This document shows, one piece after another, positions 19,660 to 27,990 of a stretch of 44,555 nt of DNA. A program made the translations under genes and the position numbers. Positions within the stretch are counted from its first letter, which is position 1. Every line of letters begins with the position of its first letter. The DNA is from Cyanobium sp. FGCU52 (GTDB lineage Bacteria; Cyanobacteriota; Cyanobacteriia; PCC-6307; Cyanobiaceae): contig JANWUS010000001.1 in assembly GCA_024958715.1 (NCBI GenBank), forward strand, positions 1 through 44,555, given 5' to 3'. The notes beneath the pieces are model-generated. The model had not been told where the DNA came from. It searched no databases and worked only from the letters and a program-made list of their open reading frames with translations.

Positions 19660-20640
19660 TCAGGCCCCGGCGAGGGCTTCCAGGGCCGCCGGCACCATCT
19701 CCAGGCGGGGGGTTTCGGCAAACACCTCGGCGGCGTTGTTGGGACTCTCCTGCAGCCGCACCTTGTGCAGCCGGGCACCGGTGGCGGCGATCGGCTGGGC
19801 GAGCAGGTCGGCGATGTGCAGGGCGATGTTCTCGGCCGTGGGCACGCAGTCGGCGAAGTGGGGAACGTCCTTGTTCAGGAAGGTGTGATCGAAGGGCTCC
19901 ACCACCAGGTCGTCGACCAGTTTCTGCAGCTCGGCGAGGTCGCAGACCATGCCGGTGCGGGGATCGATCGAGCCGCGCACGGTGACGTCGAGCAGGTAGT
20001 TGTGACCGTGCCCGTGGGGACGGGCGCACTTGCCGTAGATCGCCTCGTTCTCGGCCTGGCTCAGCTCGGGCCGGGCCAGCCGGTGGGCAGCGGCGAAGTG
20101 GGTGCGGATCGAGAGGAAGGCTTCCATCGGCGGATGTGAGGAGCCGACGAGCACGTCGACCCAGAGGTTGGCTTGTTCGTGGAGGCGGATCCCCATCACG
20201 GGCAGATGGGGGAGCAGGCGGTCGCGGATGGCGAGGGCCAGGGCCTCGGTGGTGGGCAGGCGGCCGGTGGAGAGGGAGAGGTCGAATTCCGGCCAGGCCT
20301 CGTTGAGGAAGCGGAAGTCGAGCGGCTCGATCACCTCGCGGCGGATGGCGTGCTTCACCTCCGAGAGGTTGAGCACCATGCCGTCGCCATCGAGGGGGCC
20401 TCCCATCGCCACGATCAGCTCGTAGTTGTGGCCGTGGCCGGGGGCCCGGCTGCAGGGCCCGAAGCGGGCCTGATTCTGCTCCTCGCTCAGTTCCGGCAAC
20501 CGGTAGAGGTGGCTGGCACTGAAGGTGGCCCGACGGGTGATCACGCAGGGGCGACCCCGGCCATGGGCGTGGAGGTGGGAATGGGCGCCGGGAGGCGCAT
20601 CGGCAGGGCGGGCGGTCGGGATCGCCCCGGTGGCGGTCAT
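19660..20640 (-). CDS. Tandem 6-pyruvoyl/6-carboxy-tetrahydropterin synthase
   Basis: 326 residues with two complete T-fold (PTPS/QueD) domains. Domain 1 (about 33-170) has FSASHLY, CSRAPGHGHNYEL and the later E/H segments; domain 2 (about 175-310) has FAAAHRL, CARPHGHGHNYLLDVTVRG. Both keep the zinc histidines and the cysteine four residues before GHGH. Substrate may be dihydroneopterin triphosphate for preQ0 (QueD) or for the pterin cofactors made by cyanobacteria; the sequence alone does not decide. The ATG at 20640 has a TAGGAT -10 box behind it. Divergent from aroK. Confidence 0.88.
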   Translation of the reverse strand: MTATGAIPTARPADAPPGAHSHLHAHGRGRPCVITRRATFSASHLYRLPELSEEQNQARFGPCSRAPGHGHNYELIVAMGGPLDGDGMVLNLSEVKHAIRREVIEPLDFRFLNEAWPEFDLSLSTGRLPTTEALALAIRDRLLPHLPVMGIRLHEQANLWVDVLVGSSHPPMEAFLSIRTHFAAAHRLARPELSQAENEAIYGKCARPHGHGHNYLLDVTVRGSIDPRTGMVCDLAELQKLVDDLVVEPFDHTFLNKDVPHFADCVPTAENIALHIADLLAQPIAATGARLHKVRLQESPNNAAEVFAETPRLEMVPAALEALAGA

Positions 20641-20663
20641 GACGGGACGGACCTGGGAGCACC

Positions 20664-20673
20664 ATCCTAGAAA
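20664..20673. promoter_or_regulatory. Overlapping divergent -10 boxes, pterin synthase and aroK
   Basis: The sequence ATCCTAGAAA gives TAGGAT on the minus strand (20669-20664) and TAGAAA on the plus strand (20668-20673). Both use the same CTAG core, so the two promoters are mutually exclusive in space. Confidence 0.4.
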
Positions 20674-20701
20674 CGGGGGCTGATGGGCCGCCGACCGCAC
20701 G

Positions 20702-21352
20702 ATGATTCCCGCCGACCAGCCCTGTGACGACCCTTCCGATCCCAGGGAGCTGGCCCGCCGGCTGCAGGGGCTGAATCTCTACCTGGTGGGGATGATGGGG
20801 ACCGGCAAGAGTGCCGTGGGGCGTCCGCTGGCCGATGCCCTGGGGTACACCTTCATCGATGCCGACGACACCCTCGAGCGGGCTGCGGGGCGCTCAATTC
20901 CGGAGGTGTTCGCCGAGGACGGCGAGGAGGGGTTCCGCCGCCTGGAGACCCAGGTGCTGAACCAGATCGCCTGCATCCAGCGGCTGGTGGTGGCCACCGG
21001 TGGGGGGGTGGTGACCCGTCCGGAGAACTGGGGGCACCTGCGCCAGGGCGTGGTGGTGTGGCTCGACGCCCCGGAGGATCTGCTGCTGGAGCGGCTGAGG
21101 AACGACCCCACCCCACGTCCCCTGCTGAACGATCCCGATCCCGCCGCCCGCCTGAGCGAGCTGCTCGGCCGGCGCCGGCCCCTCTACACCCAGGCCGACC
21201 TGACGATCCGCCAGGACGGCCGGCCCGCGGAGGACGTGGCCGCCCAGGTGCTGACCGCCCTGCCGTCGATCCTGCGGGAGTTGCCGGCCCCCCCGCAGGA
21301 GCCGGTGACCCTGGTGGATGGGGAAGGCCGCATCACCCCCTCGCTGAACTGA
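20702..21352 (+). CDS. aroK: Shikimate kinase
   Basis: Phosphorylates shikimate at O3 in the chorismate pathway. 216 residues; P-loop GMMGTGKSAVG (about 30-40), shikimate-binding DADDTLERAAG, ETQVLN, the Gly-rich ATGGGVV block, and the lid region LRNDPTPRPLL. The N-terminal 20 residues are a variable extension common in cyanobacterial AroK. ATG is 34 nt after a possible -10 box shared with the divergent pterin gene. Confidence 0.95.
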   Translation: MIPADQPCDDPSDPRELARRLQGLNLYLVGMMGTGKSAVGRPLADALGYTFIDADDTLERAAGRSIPEVFAEDGEEGFRRLETQVLNQIACIQRLVVATGGGVVTRPENWGHLRQGVVVWLDAPEDLLLERLRNDPTPRPLLNDPDPAARLSELLGRRRPLYTQADLTIRQDGRPAEDVAAQVLTALPSILRELPAPPQEPVTLVDGEGRITPSLN

Positions 21353-21371
21353 GGCGGCTCAGTGCCGGGGT

Positions 21372-21632
21372 TCAGTTGGGTGGCTCCAGCCGCACGGCGA
21401 ACCACTGGATCGCCAGGCCAGGCCCCAGATCGAGTTCGCAGGCCGTGTCCAGCAGACGGGCCGCCTGCTCACGGACATCGGCGAGAGGGGCCAGATCCCC
21501 AGGCACAACCTCAAGGGCGGCCAGGTGGCCCTCCAGCCACTCCCGGGTTTCCGCCGCCGTCAGGATGCGTTCCTGGCCGCCGGGCTCGAGCACCACGTAG
21601 TGATCGAGTTCCCGCAGGAGGGGATCGGACAT
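21372..21632 (-). CDS. Chlororespiratory reduction protein 7 (CRR7) homologue
   Basis: 86 residues. The C-terminal block CELDLGPGLAIQWFAVRLE and the start DHYVVLEPGGQERILTAAE match the CRR7 family (PF12095), whose plant member is needed for the chloroplast NDH complex. In cyanobacteria it is therefore probably an NDH-1 assembly or stability factor, which fits the presence of ndhO in the same window, though far away. ATG at 21632 is preferred over an upstream ATG since family similarity begins there. Confidence 0.85.
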   Translation of the reverse strand: MSDPLLRELDHYVVLEPGGQERILTAAETREWLEGHLAALEVVPGDLAPLADVREQAARLLDTACELDLGPGLAIQWFAVRLEPPN

Positions 21633-21675
21633 GCCAGGTTGCGGAGCGCCTCCATCCTGGCGGCGGGGGTCCGGA

Positions 21676-22395
21676 TCAGTCGATGCCCGCCTCGAGCAGG
21701 ATGCGGTCACGCCACTGGAACAGGGGGGCGAGCTCGGGGTGGTCGGCGATGCCTGGGACGCCCCGACCCGCCAGCGGTGCCCCGGCGGAGGCGGGGAAGC
21801 GGAGCAGCGACAGCTGGGCCACCACCGCCAGGTCGGCCAGGCTCAGGGCACTTCCCTCGAGGTAGGGCTGGCGGCCCACCAGAGCGGTGAGCTGCTCGAG
21901 GTTGCGGCGCAGCTGGCGGGCCTCGCTCTGGCCCAGCACCTCGCCCACCGCCTCGCCCAGGGGGGCGAGCACCCCCTGGGGCAGCCCCCCGACCAGCCGC
22001 CGCAGGGGGGCGGGGGTGGTCTCGGGCAGCAGGGCGCCCCGGAGCACCGGATCGGCGGCGGCCGCCTGCAGCAGGGCCAGACGCGCTCCCGCCGCCAGGG
22101 CGGTGTCGGCCCAGTCCTCCAGCAGCAGCACCCGGGCCCGGGCCGCCGGATCCGCCGGCAGCAGGGCCGGCAGGGGGTGGGCGTCCTCGAGGTGGAGGGC
22201 GATGGCGGTGGAATCGGCGATCACCGTGGTGCCATCCACCAGCACCGGCACCTGGCGCTGACCGGACAGGCGGAACAGCTCGAGCTGGCCGATGCCGGGC
22301 ACCACCTCCTTGAAGGTGGCCTGCAGACCCTTCACCCGCAGGATCAGGCGCACCTTTTCACAGAAGGCGGAGTGGCGGAACTGGTACAGGTCCAT
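21676..22395 (-). CDS. Glutathione S-transferase family protein
   Basis: 239 residues. The N-terminal thioredoxin-like domain reads [20 protein letters not shown], with S/C in the usual catalytic region, the cis-Pro motif QVPVLVD and the glutathione gamma-Glu contact [12 protein letters not shown]; an all-helical C-terminal domain follows ([17 protein letters not shown]). The substrate is unknown; such GSTs detoxify electrophiles or act in redox repair. It lies 43 nt downstream of nothing else on its strand except CRR7, which follows it by 43 nt and may be co-transcribed. Confidence 0.9.
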   Translation of the reverse strand: MDLYQFRHSAFCEKVRLILRVKGLQATFKEVVPGIGQLELFRLSGQRQVPVLVDGTTVIADSTAIALHLEDAHPLPALLPADPAARARVLLLEDWADTALAAGARLALLQAAAADPVLRGALLPETTPAPLRRLVGGLPQGVLAPLGEAVGEVLGQSEARQLRRNLEQLTALVGRQPYLEGSALSLADLAVVAQLSLLRFPASAGAPLAGRGVPGIADHPELAPLFQWRDRILLEAGID

Positions 22396-22476
22396 GGGGA
22401 GGGGAGGAGCCGATCGGCGCCGCGGGGCCTTCGGGCGGCAGAGTAGCCAGCACCACGCCGACGGAACGGAGCCGGG

Positions 22477-22683
22477 ATGAGGGACTTCTTCGTGAACGTG
22501 ACGCGCTACCCGCGTTACCTGATCGCCTTCGGCCTGGGTGTGCTCAATTCGGTGGTGGAGCCCCTGGCCCAGCGGGGCCGCAACCCGGTCACGGCGGTGG
22601 CGATGGTGGGGGCCCTGGTGAGCGGCCTGCTGAGTGTGGGCCTGGTGCTGCGTGCCATGGTGAGTCCAGCTCCCGTTGCATAG
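22477..22683 (+). CDS. DUF751 family small membrane protein
   Basis: 68 residues with two hydrophobic segments (about 14-32 and 40-62). Matches DUF751 (Ycf33-like), a small protein found across cyanobacteria and some plastids: [19 protein letters not shown], then [14 protein letters not shown]. Function unknown. The start is preceded by GGAGCCGGG. rbfA begins two bases after its stop, so the two are co-transcribed and probably coupled. Confidence 0.88.
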   Translation: MRDFFVNVTRYPRYLIAFGLGVLNSVVEPLAQRGRNPVTAVAMVGALVSGLLSVGLVLRAMVSPAPVA

Positions 22684-22685
22684 CT

Positions 22686-23156
22686 ATGGCGCAGAGCCGT
22701 CGGGTCGAGCGGGTGGCGGCCCTGATCCGCCGGGAAGTGAGTGAGCTGCTGGTGAACGGCATCCGCGACGAGCGGGTCCATCAGGGCATGGTCAGCGTCA
22801 CCAGCGTGGACGTGGCGGGGGATCTGCAGCACTGCCGCATCCGGGTGAGCGTGCTGGGCAGCGAGGAGGAGCAGCAGCAGGTGCTGGAGGGGTTGAAGGC
22901 CGCCAGCAGCTACGTGAAGGGCGAGCTCGGGCGCCGCCTGAAGATGCGCCGGACGCCAGAAGTGGTGTTCCAGATCGACCGGGGCCTGGAGCGGGGGGCG
23001 TCGGTGCTGGGCCTGCTGAACCGGCTGGAGGAGGAACGGCGCGAACGGGGCGAGATCCCGGTCGGCAGCGACCTCGGCGAGGACGCCGATGACGACGCCG
23101 AGAACGACGACGCCGAGAACGATGACGATGACGCTATCGGGGACGACGAGGCCTGA
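22686..23156 (+). CDS. rbfA: 30S ribosome-binding factor RbfA
   Basis: KH-fold factor needed for late 30S maturation and cold adaptation. 156 residues; the core (1-about 125) has [37 protein letters not shown] and the C-terminal helix/strand with [16 protein letters not shown]. The last 28 residues are an acidic tail (Asp/Glu/Asn) encoded in part by two copies of a 15-bp repeat. Downstream, the GH3 gene starts 16 nt on. Confidence 0.95.
   Translation: MAQSRRVERVAALIRREVSELLVNGIRDERVHQGMVSVTSVDVAGDLQHCRIRVSVLGSEEEQQQVLEGLKAASSYVKGELGRRLKMRRTPEVVFQIDRGLERGASVLGLLNRLEEERRERGEIPVGSDLGEDADDDAENDDAENDDDDAIGDDEA
23091..23120 (+). repeat. 15-bp tandem repeat in the rbfA tail
   Basis: Two perfect copies of GACGACGCCGAGAAC (23091-23105 and 23106-23120), each encoding DDAEN, extend the acidic C-terminus of RbfA; copy number could vary by slippage. 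Confidence 0.9.
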
Positions 23157-23172
23157 CCCCGGCACTGCCGCC

Positions 23173-24825
23173 ATGACGCCGCTCCAACCCCTGCCCACCG
23201 ACCTCCGCCGCCGGGTGGCCGAGCTGCTGGTGGTGCGCGCCAGCGGCCACCTGAGCGATGACCAGCGCCGCTGGCCCCGCTGGGAGCTGGACAACGCCAA
23301 CCTGCGCCGCCTGCTGGCCGACGGGGTGGGCGGGGTGATCCTGCTGGGGGCCAGCGCCGCCGAGCTGCGCCTGCGCACGGGCCAGCTGCAGGCCTGGGCC
23401 GGCGGCAGGCCGCTGCTGCTGTGCGCCGATGTGGAGGAGGGCGTGGGGCAGCGCTTCGAAGGAGCCAGCTGGCTGGTGCCGCCCCTGGCGGTGGGCCGGC
23501 TGCACGCCCGCGACCCACGGACGGCCGTGGAGGCCGCGGAGCGCTACGGGCGCTGCACCGGGCGCGAGGCGCGGGCCGTGGGCCTCAACTGGGTGCTCGG
23601 ACCGGTCTGCGACGTCAACAACAACCCGGCCAACCCGGTGATCAACGTGCGGGCCTGGGGCGAGGACCCGGCCACCGCCGGCGCCCTGGCGGCCGCCTTC
23701 TGCCGCGGCCTGCAGGCGGAGGGGGTGCTGGGCTGCGCCAAGCACTTCCCGGGCCACGGCGACACCGCCGCCGATTCCCACCTGGAGCTGCCGCTGCTGC
23801 CCCACGACCGGGCGCGGCTGGAGGCGATCGAGCTGCCGCCGTTCCGCGCGGCGATCAAAGCGGGCGTGGCCGCCGTGATGACGGCCCATCTGCTGCTGCC
23901 GGCCCTCGATCCGGAGCGGCCCGCCACCCTCTCGCCGGCGGTGCTCACGCAGCTGCTACGCGGGGAGCTGGGCTTCGGCGGCCTGTTGGTCACCGATGCC
24001 CTGGTGATGGAGGCGATCACCGGTCGCTGGGGGGCCGGCGAGGCCGCCGTGCTGGCCCTGGCGGCCGGGGCCGATCTGGTGCTGATGCCCGCCGATGCCG
24101 ACCAGGCCATCGACGCGATCGTGGCCGCCGTGGAGACGGGGCGCCTGTCCCTGGAGCGGATCGAGGCCGCCCGGGAGCGGCGGCGCCGGGCGCTGGCGAC
24201 CGTGGCGCCGCCGGAGGCCACCAGCGTGGAGGCCCCCCTGGGCCCGCTCAGTGGCGGGCCGGAGCCGGCGGATCGCCAGCTGGCCCTGCAGCTGGTGCGC
24301 ACGGGGCTGGAGCGGCGCGGCGGGCGGATCGGGGCGGCGGCTTCGGCGACGGGGGGCGTGAACCTGGTGCGGGTGGACACGGCCCTGGTCTGTCCCTTCC
24401 TCGGGGCCACCGCCCCTGCTCTGACGCTGCCGGAGGCGGCGGGCTTCCGCAGCTGCCTGCTGGAGGGGCGCAGCCCCACGCCCTGGCGGGTGGCAGGGGA
24501 GGATCCAGCCTCTCCGCTCGATCTCGAGCGTCTTGGGCCGGGGCCGGTTCTGCTGCAGTTGTTCGTGCGCGGCAATCCGTTCCGGGGCAGCGCCGGCGGC
24601 GGCGGGGAACCCTGGGCGGCCGCCGTGAGCCAGCTGCTGGCCGCGGGCCGACTGGCGGGCCTGGCCGTCTACGGCAGTCCCTATCTGTGGGAGGCGCTGA
24701 GGCCCCTGCTGCCGCCCGATCTGCCGGCGGGCTGGAGCCCGGGCCAGATGCCCCTGGCCCAGGCCGAGCTGCTCGGGGCGCTGGGGCTCGGGGGCAGCGA
24801 CGGCACCGGGGGCTTCACCGACTGA
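23173..24825 (+). CDS. Glycoside hydrolase family 3 (NagZ-like) protein
   Basis: 550 residues. The N-terminal GH3 (alpha/beta)8 domain (about 1-340) has the NagZ-type His-loop KHFPGHGDTAADSHLELP, the substrate Asp in LLLCADVEEG, and the nucleophile region GGLLVTDALVMEAI. Likely removes beta-GlcNAc from peptidoglycan fragments, as NagZ does. The C-terminal 200 residues form a second domain (GH3-C-like) that is less conserved. ATG at 23173 is preferred; the longer in-frame extension lies within rbfA. Cytosolic, as no signal peptide is seen. Confidence 0.9.
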   Translation: MTPLQPLPTDLRRRVAELLVVRASGHLSDDQRRWPRWELDNANLRRLLADGVGGVILLGASAAELRLRTGQLQAWAGGRPLLLCADVEEGVGQRFEGASWLVPPLAVGRLHARDPRTAVEAAERYGRCTGREARAVGLNWVLGPVCDVNNNPANPVINVRAWGEDPATAGALAAAFCRGLQAEGVLGCAKHFPGHGDTAADSHLELPLLPHDRARLEAIELPPFRAAIKAGVAAVMTAHLLLPALDPERPATLSPAVLTQLLRGELGFGGLLVTDALVMEAITGRWGAGEAAVLALAAGADLVLMPADADQAIDAIVAAVETGRLSLERIEAARERRRRALATVAPPEATSVEAPLGPLSGGPEPADRQLALQLVRTGLERRGGRIGAAASATGGVNLVRVDTALVCPFLGATAPALTLPEAAGFRSCLLEGRSPTPWRVAGEDPASPLDLERLGPGPVLLQLFVRGNPFRGSAGGGGEPWAAAVSQLLAAGRLAGLAVYGSPYLWEALRPLLPPDLPAGWSPGQMPLAQAELLGALGLGGSDGTGGFTD

Positions 24826-24875
24826 CCCGGGGCGCCGACGCCGGCAGGCGTTGCTTGGAGAACCGGCAGCCCGCC

Positions 24876-24881
24876 TAGGCT
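24876..24881 (+). promoter_or_regulatory. Candidate promoter (TTGCTT ... TAGGCT) of the glycosyltransferase-hemD pair
   Basis: TAGGCT (-10) is preceded by TTGCTT at 24851-24856, spaced 19 nt. Transcription would begin near 24888, 26 nt before the ATG at 24914. Confidence 0.4.
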
Positions 24882-24913
24882 CGCGCCATGCAGGTTCTGG
24901 TCGCCGCGGCGCG

Positions 24914-26113
24914 ATGCTCAGTCTCTCGATGATCGTGCGCGACGAGCAGGAGAACCTCGACGCCTGCCTGCGCTCGGTGGCGGATTTCGTGGACGAGATG
25001 GTGGTGGTGGACACCGGCTCGAGCGACGGCACGGTGGCCGTGGCCGAACGCTGGGGCGCCCGGGTGCATCACCTGAGCTGGCCAGGCGACTTCGCCCCCG
25101 CCCGCAACCATGCCCTCGCCCACACCCGGGGCGACTGGGTGCTGGTGCTGGATGCCGACGAGCGCCTGCTGCCGGAGGCCCGCGAGCCCCTGAGCCAGCT
25201 GATGGGCGAGCCGGACACCCTGCTGATCACCCTGCTGCGGCGGGAGGAGGGGGCGCGGCAATCCCCCTACTCGGCGGTGAGCCGCCTGTTCCGCCGCCAT
25301 CCCGATCTTTACTGGAGCCGGCCCTACCACGCGATGGTCGACGACAGCGTCAGCGACCTGCTGGCACGGGAACCCCACTGGCGGATCCGGCACTGCCCGA
25401 TGCCGGCCCTGACCCACGGGGGCTACCGGCCGGAGGTGCTGGCCGGCGGGGACAAGGCCCGGCGGCTGCGCGCGGCGATGGAGGCCGATCTGGCGGAACG
25501 GCCGGGGGATCCCTACATCTGCGCCAAGCTCGGCGGCCTGGAGGTGAGCGAGGGCGATCGGGCGCGCGGCATCGCCCTGCTGGAGCAGGGTCTGCGCCAC
25601 TGCCCGCCGGAGGCCCATCCGGAGCGTTACGAGCTGCTGCTGCACCTGGCGATCGCCCGGGCGCAGGAGGCTCCGGCCGCCGCGGCCGCCCTCTATCGGG
25701 AGGCCCTGGCCCTGCCCCTCGATCCGCGCCTCACCCTGGCGGCGGCGCTCAACCTGGCGGCCCTGCTGCTGCGCGGCGGCGATCTGGAGGGCGCTGCCGC
25801 CGCAGCCACCGCCGCCACCACAGCCGGGCCGGAACTGGCGCTGGGCTGGTACAACCTCGGGCTGATCGAACGGCAGCGGGGGCGGCTGGAGGCAGCGATC
25901 GCGGCCTACCGCCGGTCGGCCCAGCTGGAGCCCGATCATGCGGAAACCCACCAGAACCTGGCGGTCGCGCTGTTGCTGGGCGGCGATCTGCCGGGAGCCC
26001 GCAGCGGCTTCCGCACGGCGATCCGCCTGCTGGAACGGCACGGCCGCGGCGGTGAAGCGGCCGATCTGGCCCGGCGGGTGGGGGCACTGGTGCGGCTGGA
26101 GGCGGCCGGATGA
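24914..26113 (+). CDS. Family 2 glycosyltransferase with TPR domain
   Basis: 399 residues: GT-A glycosyltransferase domain (1-about 210; LSMIVRDEQENLDACLRSV, VVDTGSSDGT, and the DxD-like LVLDADER) followed by tetratricopeptide repeats (about 220-395; YNLGLIERQRGRLEAAIAAY, HQNLAVALLLGGDLPGA). Acceptor is unknown; proteins of this layout act on surface glycans or glycopeptides. ATG at 24914 directly precedes the conserved MLSLSMIVRDE start. A 14-codon out-of-frame ATG frame (24888-24932) overlaps it. The stop overlaps hemD (ATGA). Confidence 0.88.
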   Translation: MLSLSMIVRDEQENLDACLRSVADFVDEMVVVDTGSSDGTVAVAERWGARVHHLSWPGDFAPARNHALAHTRGDWVLVLDADERLLPEAREPLSQLMGEPDTLLITLLRREEGARQSPYSAVSRLFRRHPDLYWSRPYHAMVDDSVSDLLAREPHWRIRHCPMPALTHGGYRPEVLAGGDKARRLRAAMEADLAERPGDPYICAKLGGLEVSEGDRARGIALLEQGLRHCPPEAHPERYELLLHLAIARAQEAPAAAAALYREALALPLDPRLTLAAALNLAALLLRGGDLEGAAAAATAATTAGPELALGWYNLGLIERQRGRLEAAIAAYRRSAQLEPDHAETHQNLAVALLLGGDLPGARSGFRTAIRLLERHGRGGEAADLARRVGALVRLEAAG

Positions 26114-26907
26114 ACACGCCATTGGCCGGCCGCACCATCGCCGTGACCCGGGCCGAACAGCAGCTGGGGGAGGCGCGTCGCCTGTTCGCGGCCACCGGAG
26201 CCGCGGTGATCGACCTGCCGGCCCTGGTGATCACCCCCCCAGACCACTGGGGGCCCCTCGACGATGCCCTGGCCGAACTGGACACCTTCCACTGGATCGT
26301 GCTCTCCAGCGCCAACGGCGTGGAGGCGGTGGAGCAACGGCTGGCGCGCCGGGGCAGCGGCCTGGCCCGCAGGCCTGCGGGCCTGCGGCTGGCGGCGGTG
26401 GGCCGCAAGACAGCGCGCTGCCTCGAGGAGATCGGCGCACCCGCCGACTTCGTGCCGCCCGCCTTCGTGGCGGACAGCCTGATCGAGCACTTCCCGGTCT
26501 CGGGCTGGGGGCAGAGGCTGCTTCTGCCCCGGGTGCAGAGCGGCGGCCGCACCGTGCTGGCGGAGGCCTTCGGCGAGGCAGGCGCCCGGGTGGTGGAGGT
26601 GGCGGCCTACGAAACCCGCTGCCCCGACGGGCTGCCCAGCGACGCCCTGGCGGCCCTCAGCCAGGAGCGGCTGGATGCCCTCACCTTCAGCAGCGCCAAG
26701 ACGGTGAGCCACACCGTGCAGCTGCTGGCGCAGGCCTTCGGCGACGACTGGCCCACTTGCCTGGCGCACACCCGGGTAGTGTCGATCGGCCCTCAGACCA
26801 GCGCCCGCTGCCGGGAGCTGCTGGGTCGGGTGGATGCCGAGGCCAGCCCCCACGACCTGGAGGGACTGGTGGCCGCCTGCGTGGCGGTGCTCAGAGCTCC
26901 GCGGTGA
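26110..26907 (+). CDS. hemD: Uroporphyrinogen-III synthase
   Basis: Cyclises hydroxymethylbilane to uroporphyrinogen III, the branch point to haem, chlorophyll and phycobilins. 265 residues with the two alternating alpha/beta lobes and the diagnostic pieces GRTIAVTRAEQQ, WIVLSSANGVEAV, LTFSSAKTVSHTVQLL and VVSIGPQTSARCREL. ATGA overlap with the glycosyltransferase gene implies coupling. The last 17 nt are antisense to the 3' end of the convergent lipoprotein gene. Confidence 0.94.
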   Translation: MNTPLAGRTIAVTRAEQQLGEARRLFAATGAAVIDLPALVITPPDHWGPLDDALAELDTFHWIVLSSANGVEAVEQRLARRGSGLARRPAGLRLAAVGRKTARCLEEIGAPADFVPPAFVADSLIEHFPVSGWGQRLLLPRVQSGGRTVLAEAFGEAGARVVEVAAYETRCPDGLPSDALAALSQERLDALTFSSAKTVSHTVQLLAQAFGDDWPTCLAHTRVVSIGPQTSARCRELLGRVDAEASPHDLEGLVAACVAVLRAPR

Positions 26908-27559
26908 CACGCTGCTGGCCGCGCTGAAGGGTCACGCGGCCGAGGTTGACGTCGACGGCGGCGACGCTCCAGCCGCCCGGCAGCAGATCGGTGGTGCGGC
27001 CGCCGCGATCGCCGGGGCGAAGACTGCCGCTGTTGACGAGATTTCCGCTTGTGTCCATGATCTCGACCACCGCCTCGCTGGTGCCGCCGCTGTTGATCAG
27101 TCCCGTGACCCGGAAGCCCGGTGGCAGGGTGAGCGGCGATGGGCGCCCACCCGGGAGGGACGCTCCGGCCGCCCCCGGGACCGAACGGCCGGGAGAGCTC
27201 CCGGCCGCTCCGGCGCCGCCGGCAGACGCCGCAGCCGGAGCCCCCGGGGGCACAGGCGGCAGTGGCGGGAGCGGAGACCCGAAGGGATCGCGGCGGCCCA
27301 CAGGCAGGGCGGCGATCACCTGACGCGGCGTGGGGAGGGGGACCAGCCCCGTGGCGGCGGCGGCGGGCTGGCCCCGGGTCGGCGCTCCTGAAGGTGGTTT
27401 GCCGGTCTGGGGAGGCGGCGCGGGAGTTCCCGCCGCCGGGGCCTGCGGGGGAGGGGGCGGAGCCTGGGCCCCCGGGTCGGCGGTCGGAGACCCTGCGCAA
27501 CCACCCAGCAGCACGACGGCAAATAAGGCGGGGACTGCCTGAGGGAGGGCCTTAGCCAC
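26891..27559 (-). CDS. Hypothetical lipoprotein with RDPF-type C-terminal domain
   Basis: 222 residues from a GTG start. Signal sequence with lipobox LLGGC (Cys about residue 21), a Pro/Ala-rich linker, a motif RRDPFGSPLP near the middle, another Gly/Ala linker, and an ordered C-terminal domain (VTGLINSGGTSEAVVEIMDT ... VAAVDVNLGRVTLQR). The RDPF motif plus short beta-rich domain recalls PilP/GspC-type secretion proteins; this is only an analogy. The start overlaps the end of the SRPBCC gene by 8 nt, so it is likely the third gene of the zds unit. Confidence 0.65.
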   Translation of the reverse strand: MAKALPQAVPALFAVVLLGGCAGSPTADPGAQAPPPPPQAPAAGTPAPPPQTGKPPSGAPTRGQPAAAATGLVPLPTPRQVIAALPVGRRDPFGSPLPPLPPVPPGAPAAASAGGAGAAGSSPGRSVPGAAGASLPGGRPSPLTLPPGFRVTGLINSGGTSEAVVEIMDTSGNLVNSGSLRPGDRGGRTTDLLPGGWSVAAVDVNLGRVTLQRGQQRVTAEL

Positions 27560-27989
27560 GCTCGACCAATTCCCGGAAGCGATCAAGGTTCGCCTGCAGT
27601 TCCCTGGTGACGATGCCGCCCATGATGGTCGGTTCCATGAGGGGCGCCAGAACGGCGGGCAATTCATAACTCACCGAGAGCTTCACCGCCGTTCGCTCCG
27701 GACCCTCGGCGTAGAAGCGCACCGCCCCCTTCGTGGGCAGCCCCCCCACCGACTCCCAGTGCAGCTGCTGGGCCTCCACACGCCGTGTGATCCGGGCCTT
27801 CCAGTGGAAGCGGAACCCCTGGGCGGCCAGGGTCCAGTCGGTGAGATCCGGATCGCCGTCCACACCGATCACCGATTCGATCCAGCGCATCCAGCGCGGC
27901 ATCGCCTCGAGATCGCTCCAGACCTCCCAGACCCGCTCCACCGGAGCCTCGATCTCGGTGGTGACGCTGTGCTCGAGCCAGCGGCCCAT
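27552..27989 (-). CDS. SRPBCC (cyclase/START-like) protein
   Basis: 145 residues of the polyketide-cyclase/START-like SRPBCC fold: EHSVTTEIEAPVERVWEVWS, PRWMRWIESV, and a long C-terminal helix. Binds a hydrophobic ligand by family. It begins 1 nt after the zds stop; the same zds-SRPBCC neighbourhood is known in other cyanobacteria (slr0940-slr0941 in Synechocystis), so a role in carotenoid or other isoprenoid handling is a reasonable inference. Confidence 0.88.
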   Translation of the reverse strand: MGRWLEHSVTTEIEAPVERVWEVWSDLEAMPRWMRWIESVIGVDGDPDLTDWTLAAQGFRFHWKARITRRVEAQQLHWESVGGLPTKGAVRFYAEGPERTAVKLSVSYELPAVLAPLMEPTIMGGIVTRELQANLDRFRELVERG

Positions 27990-27990
27990 C

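Noticed and set aside
19646-20665. Open frame continuing upstream of the RibD-like gene
   Set aside because: It overlaps the pterin synthase on the same strand in another frame and is Arg/Pro-rich; only the part from about 19645 matches the reductase family.
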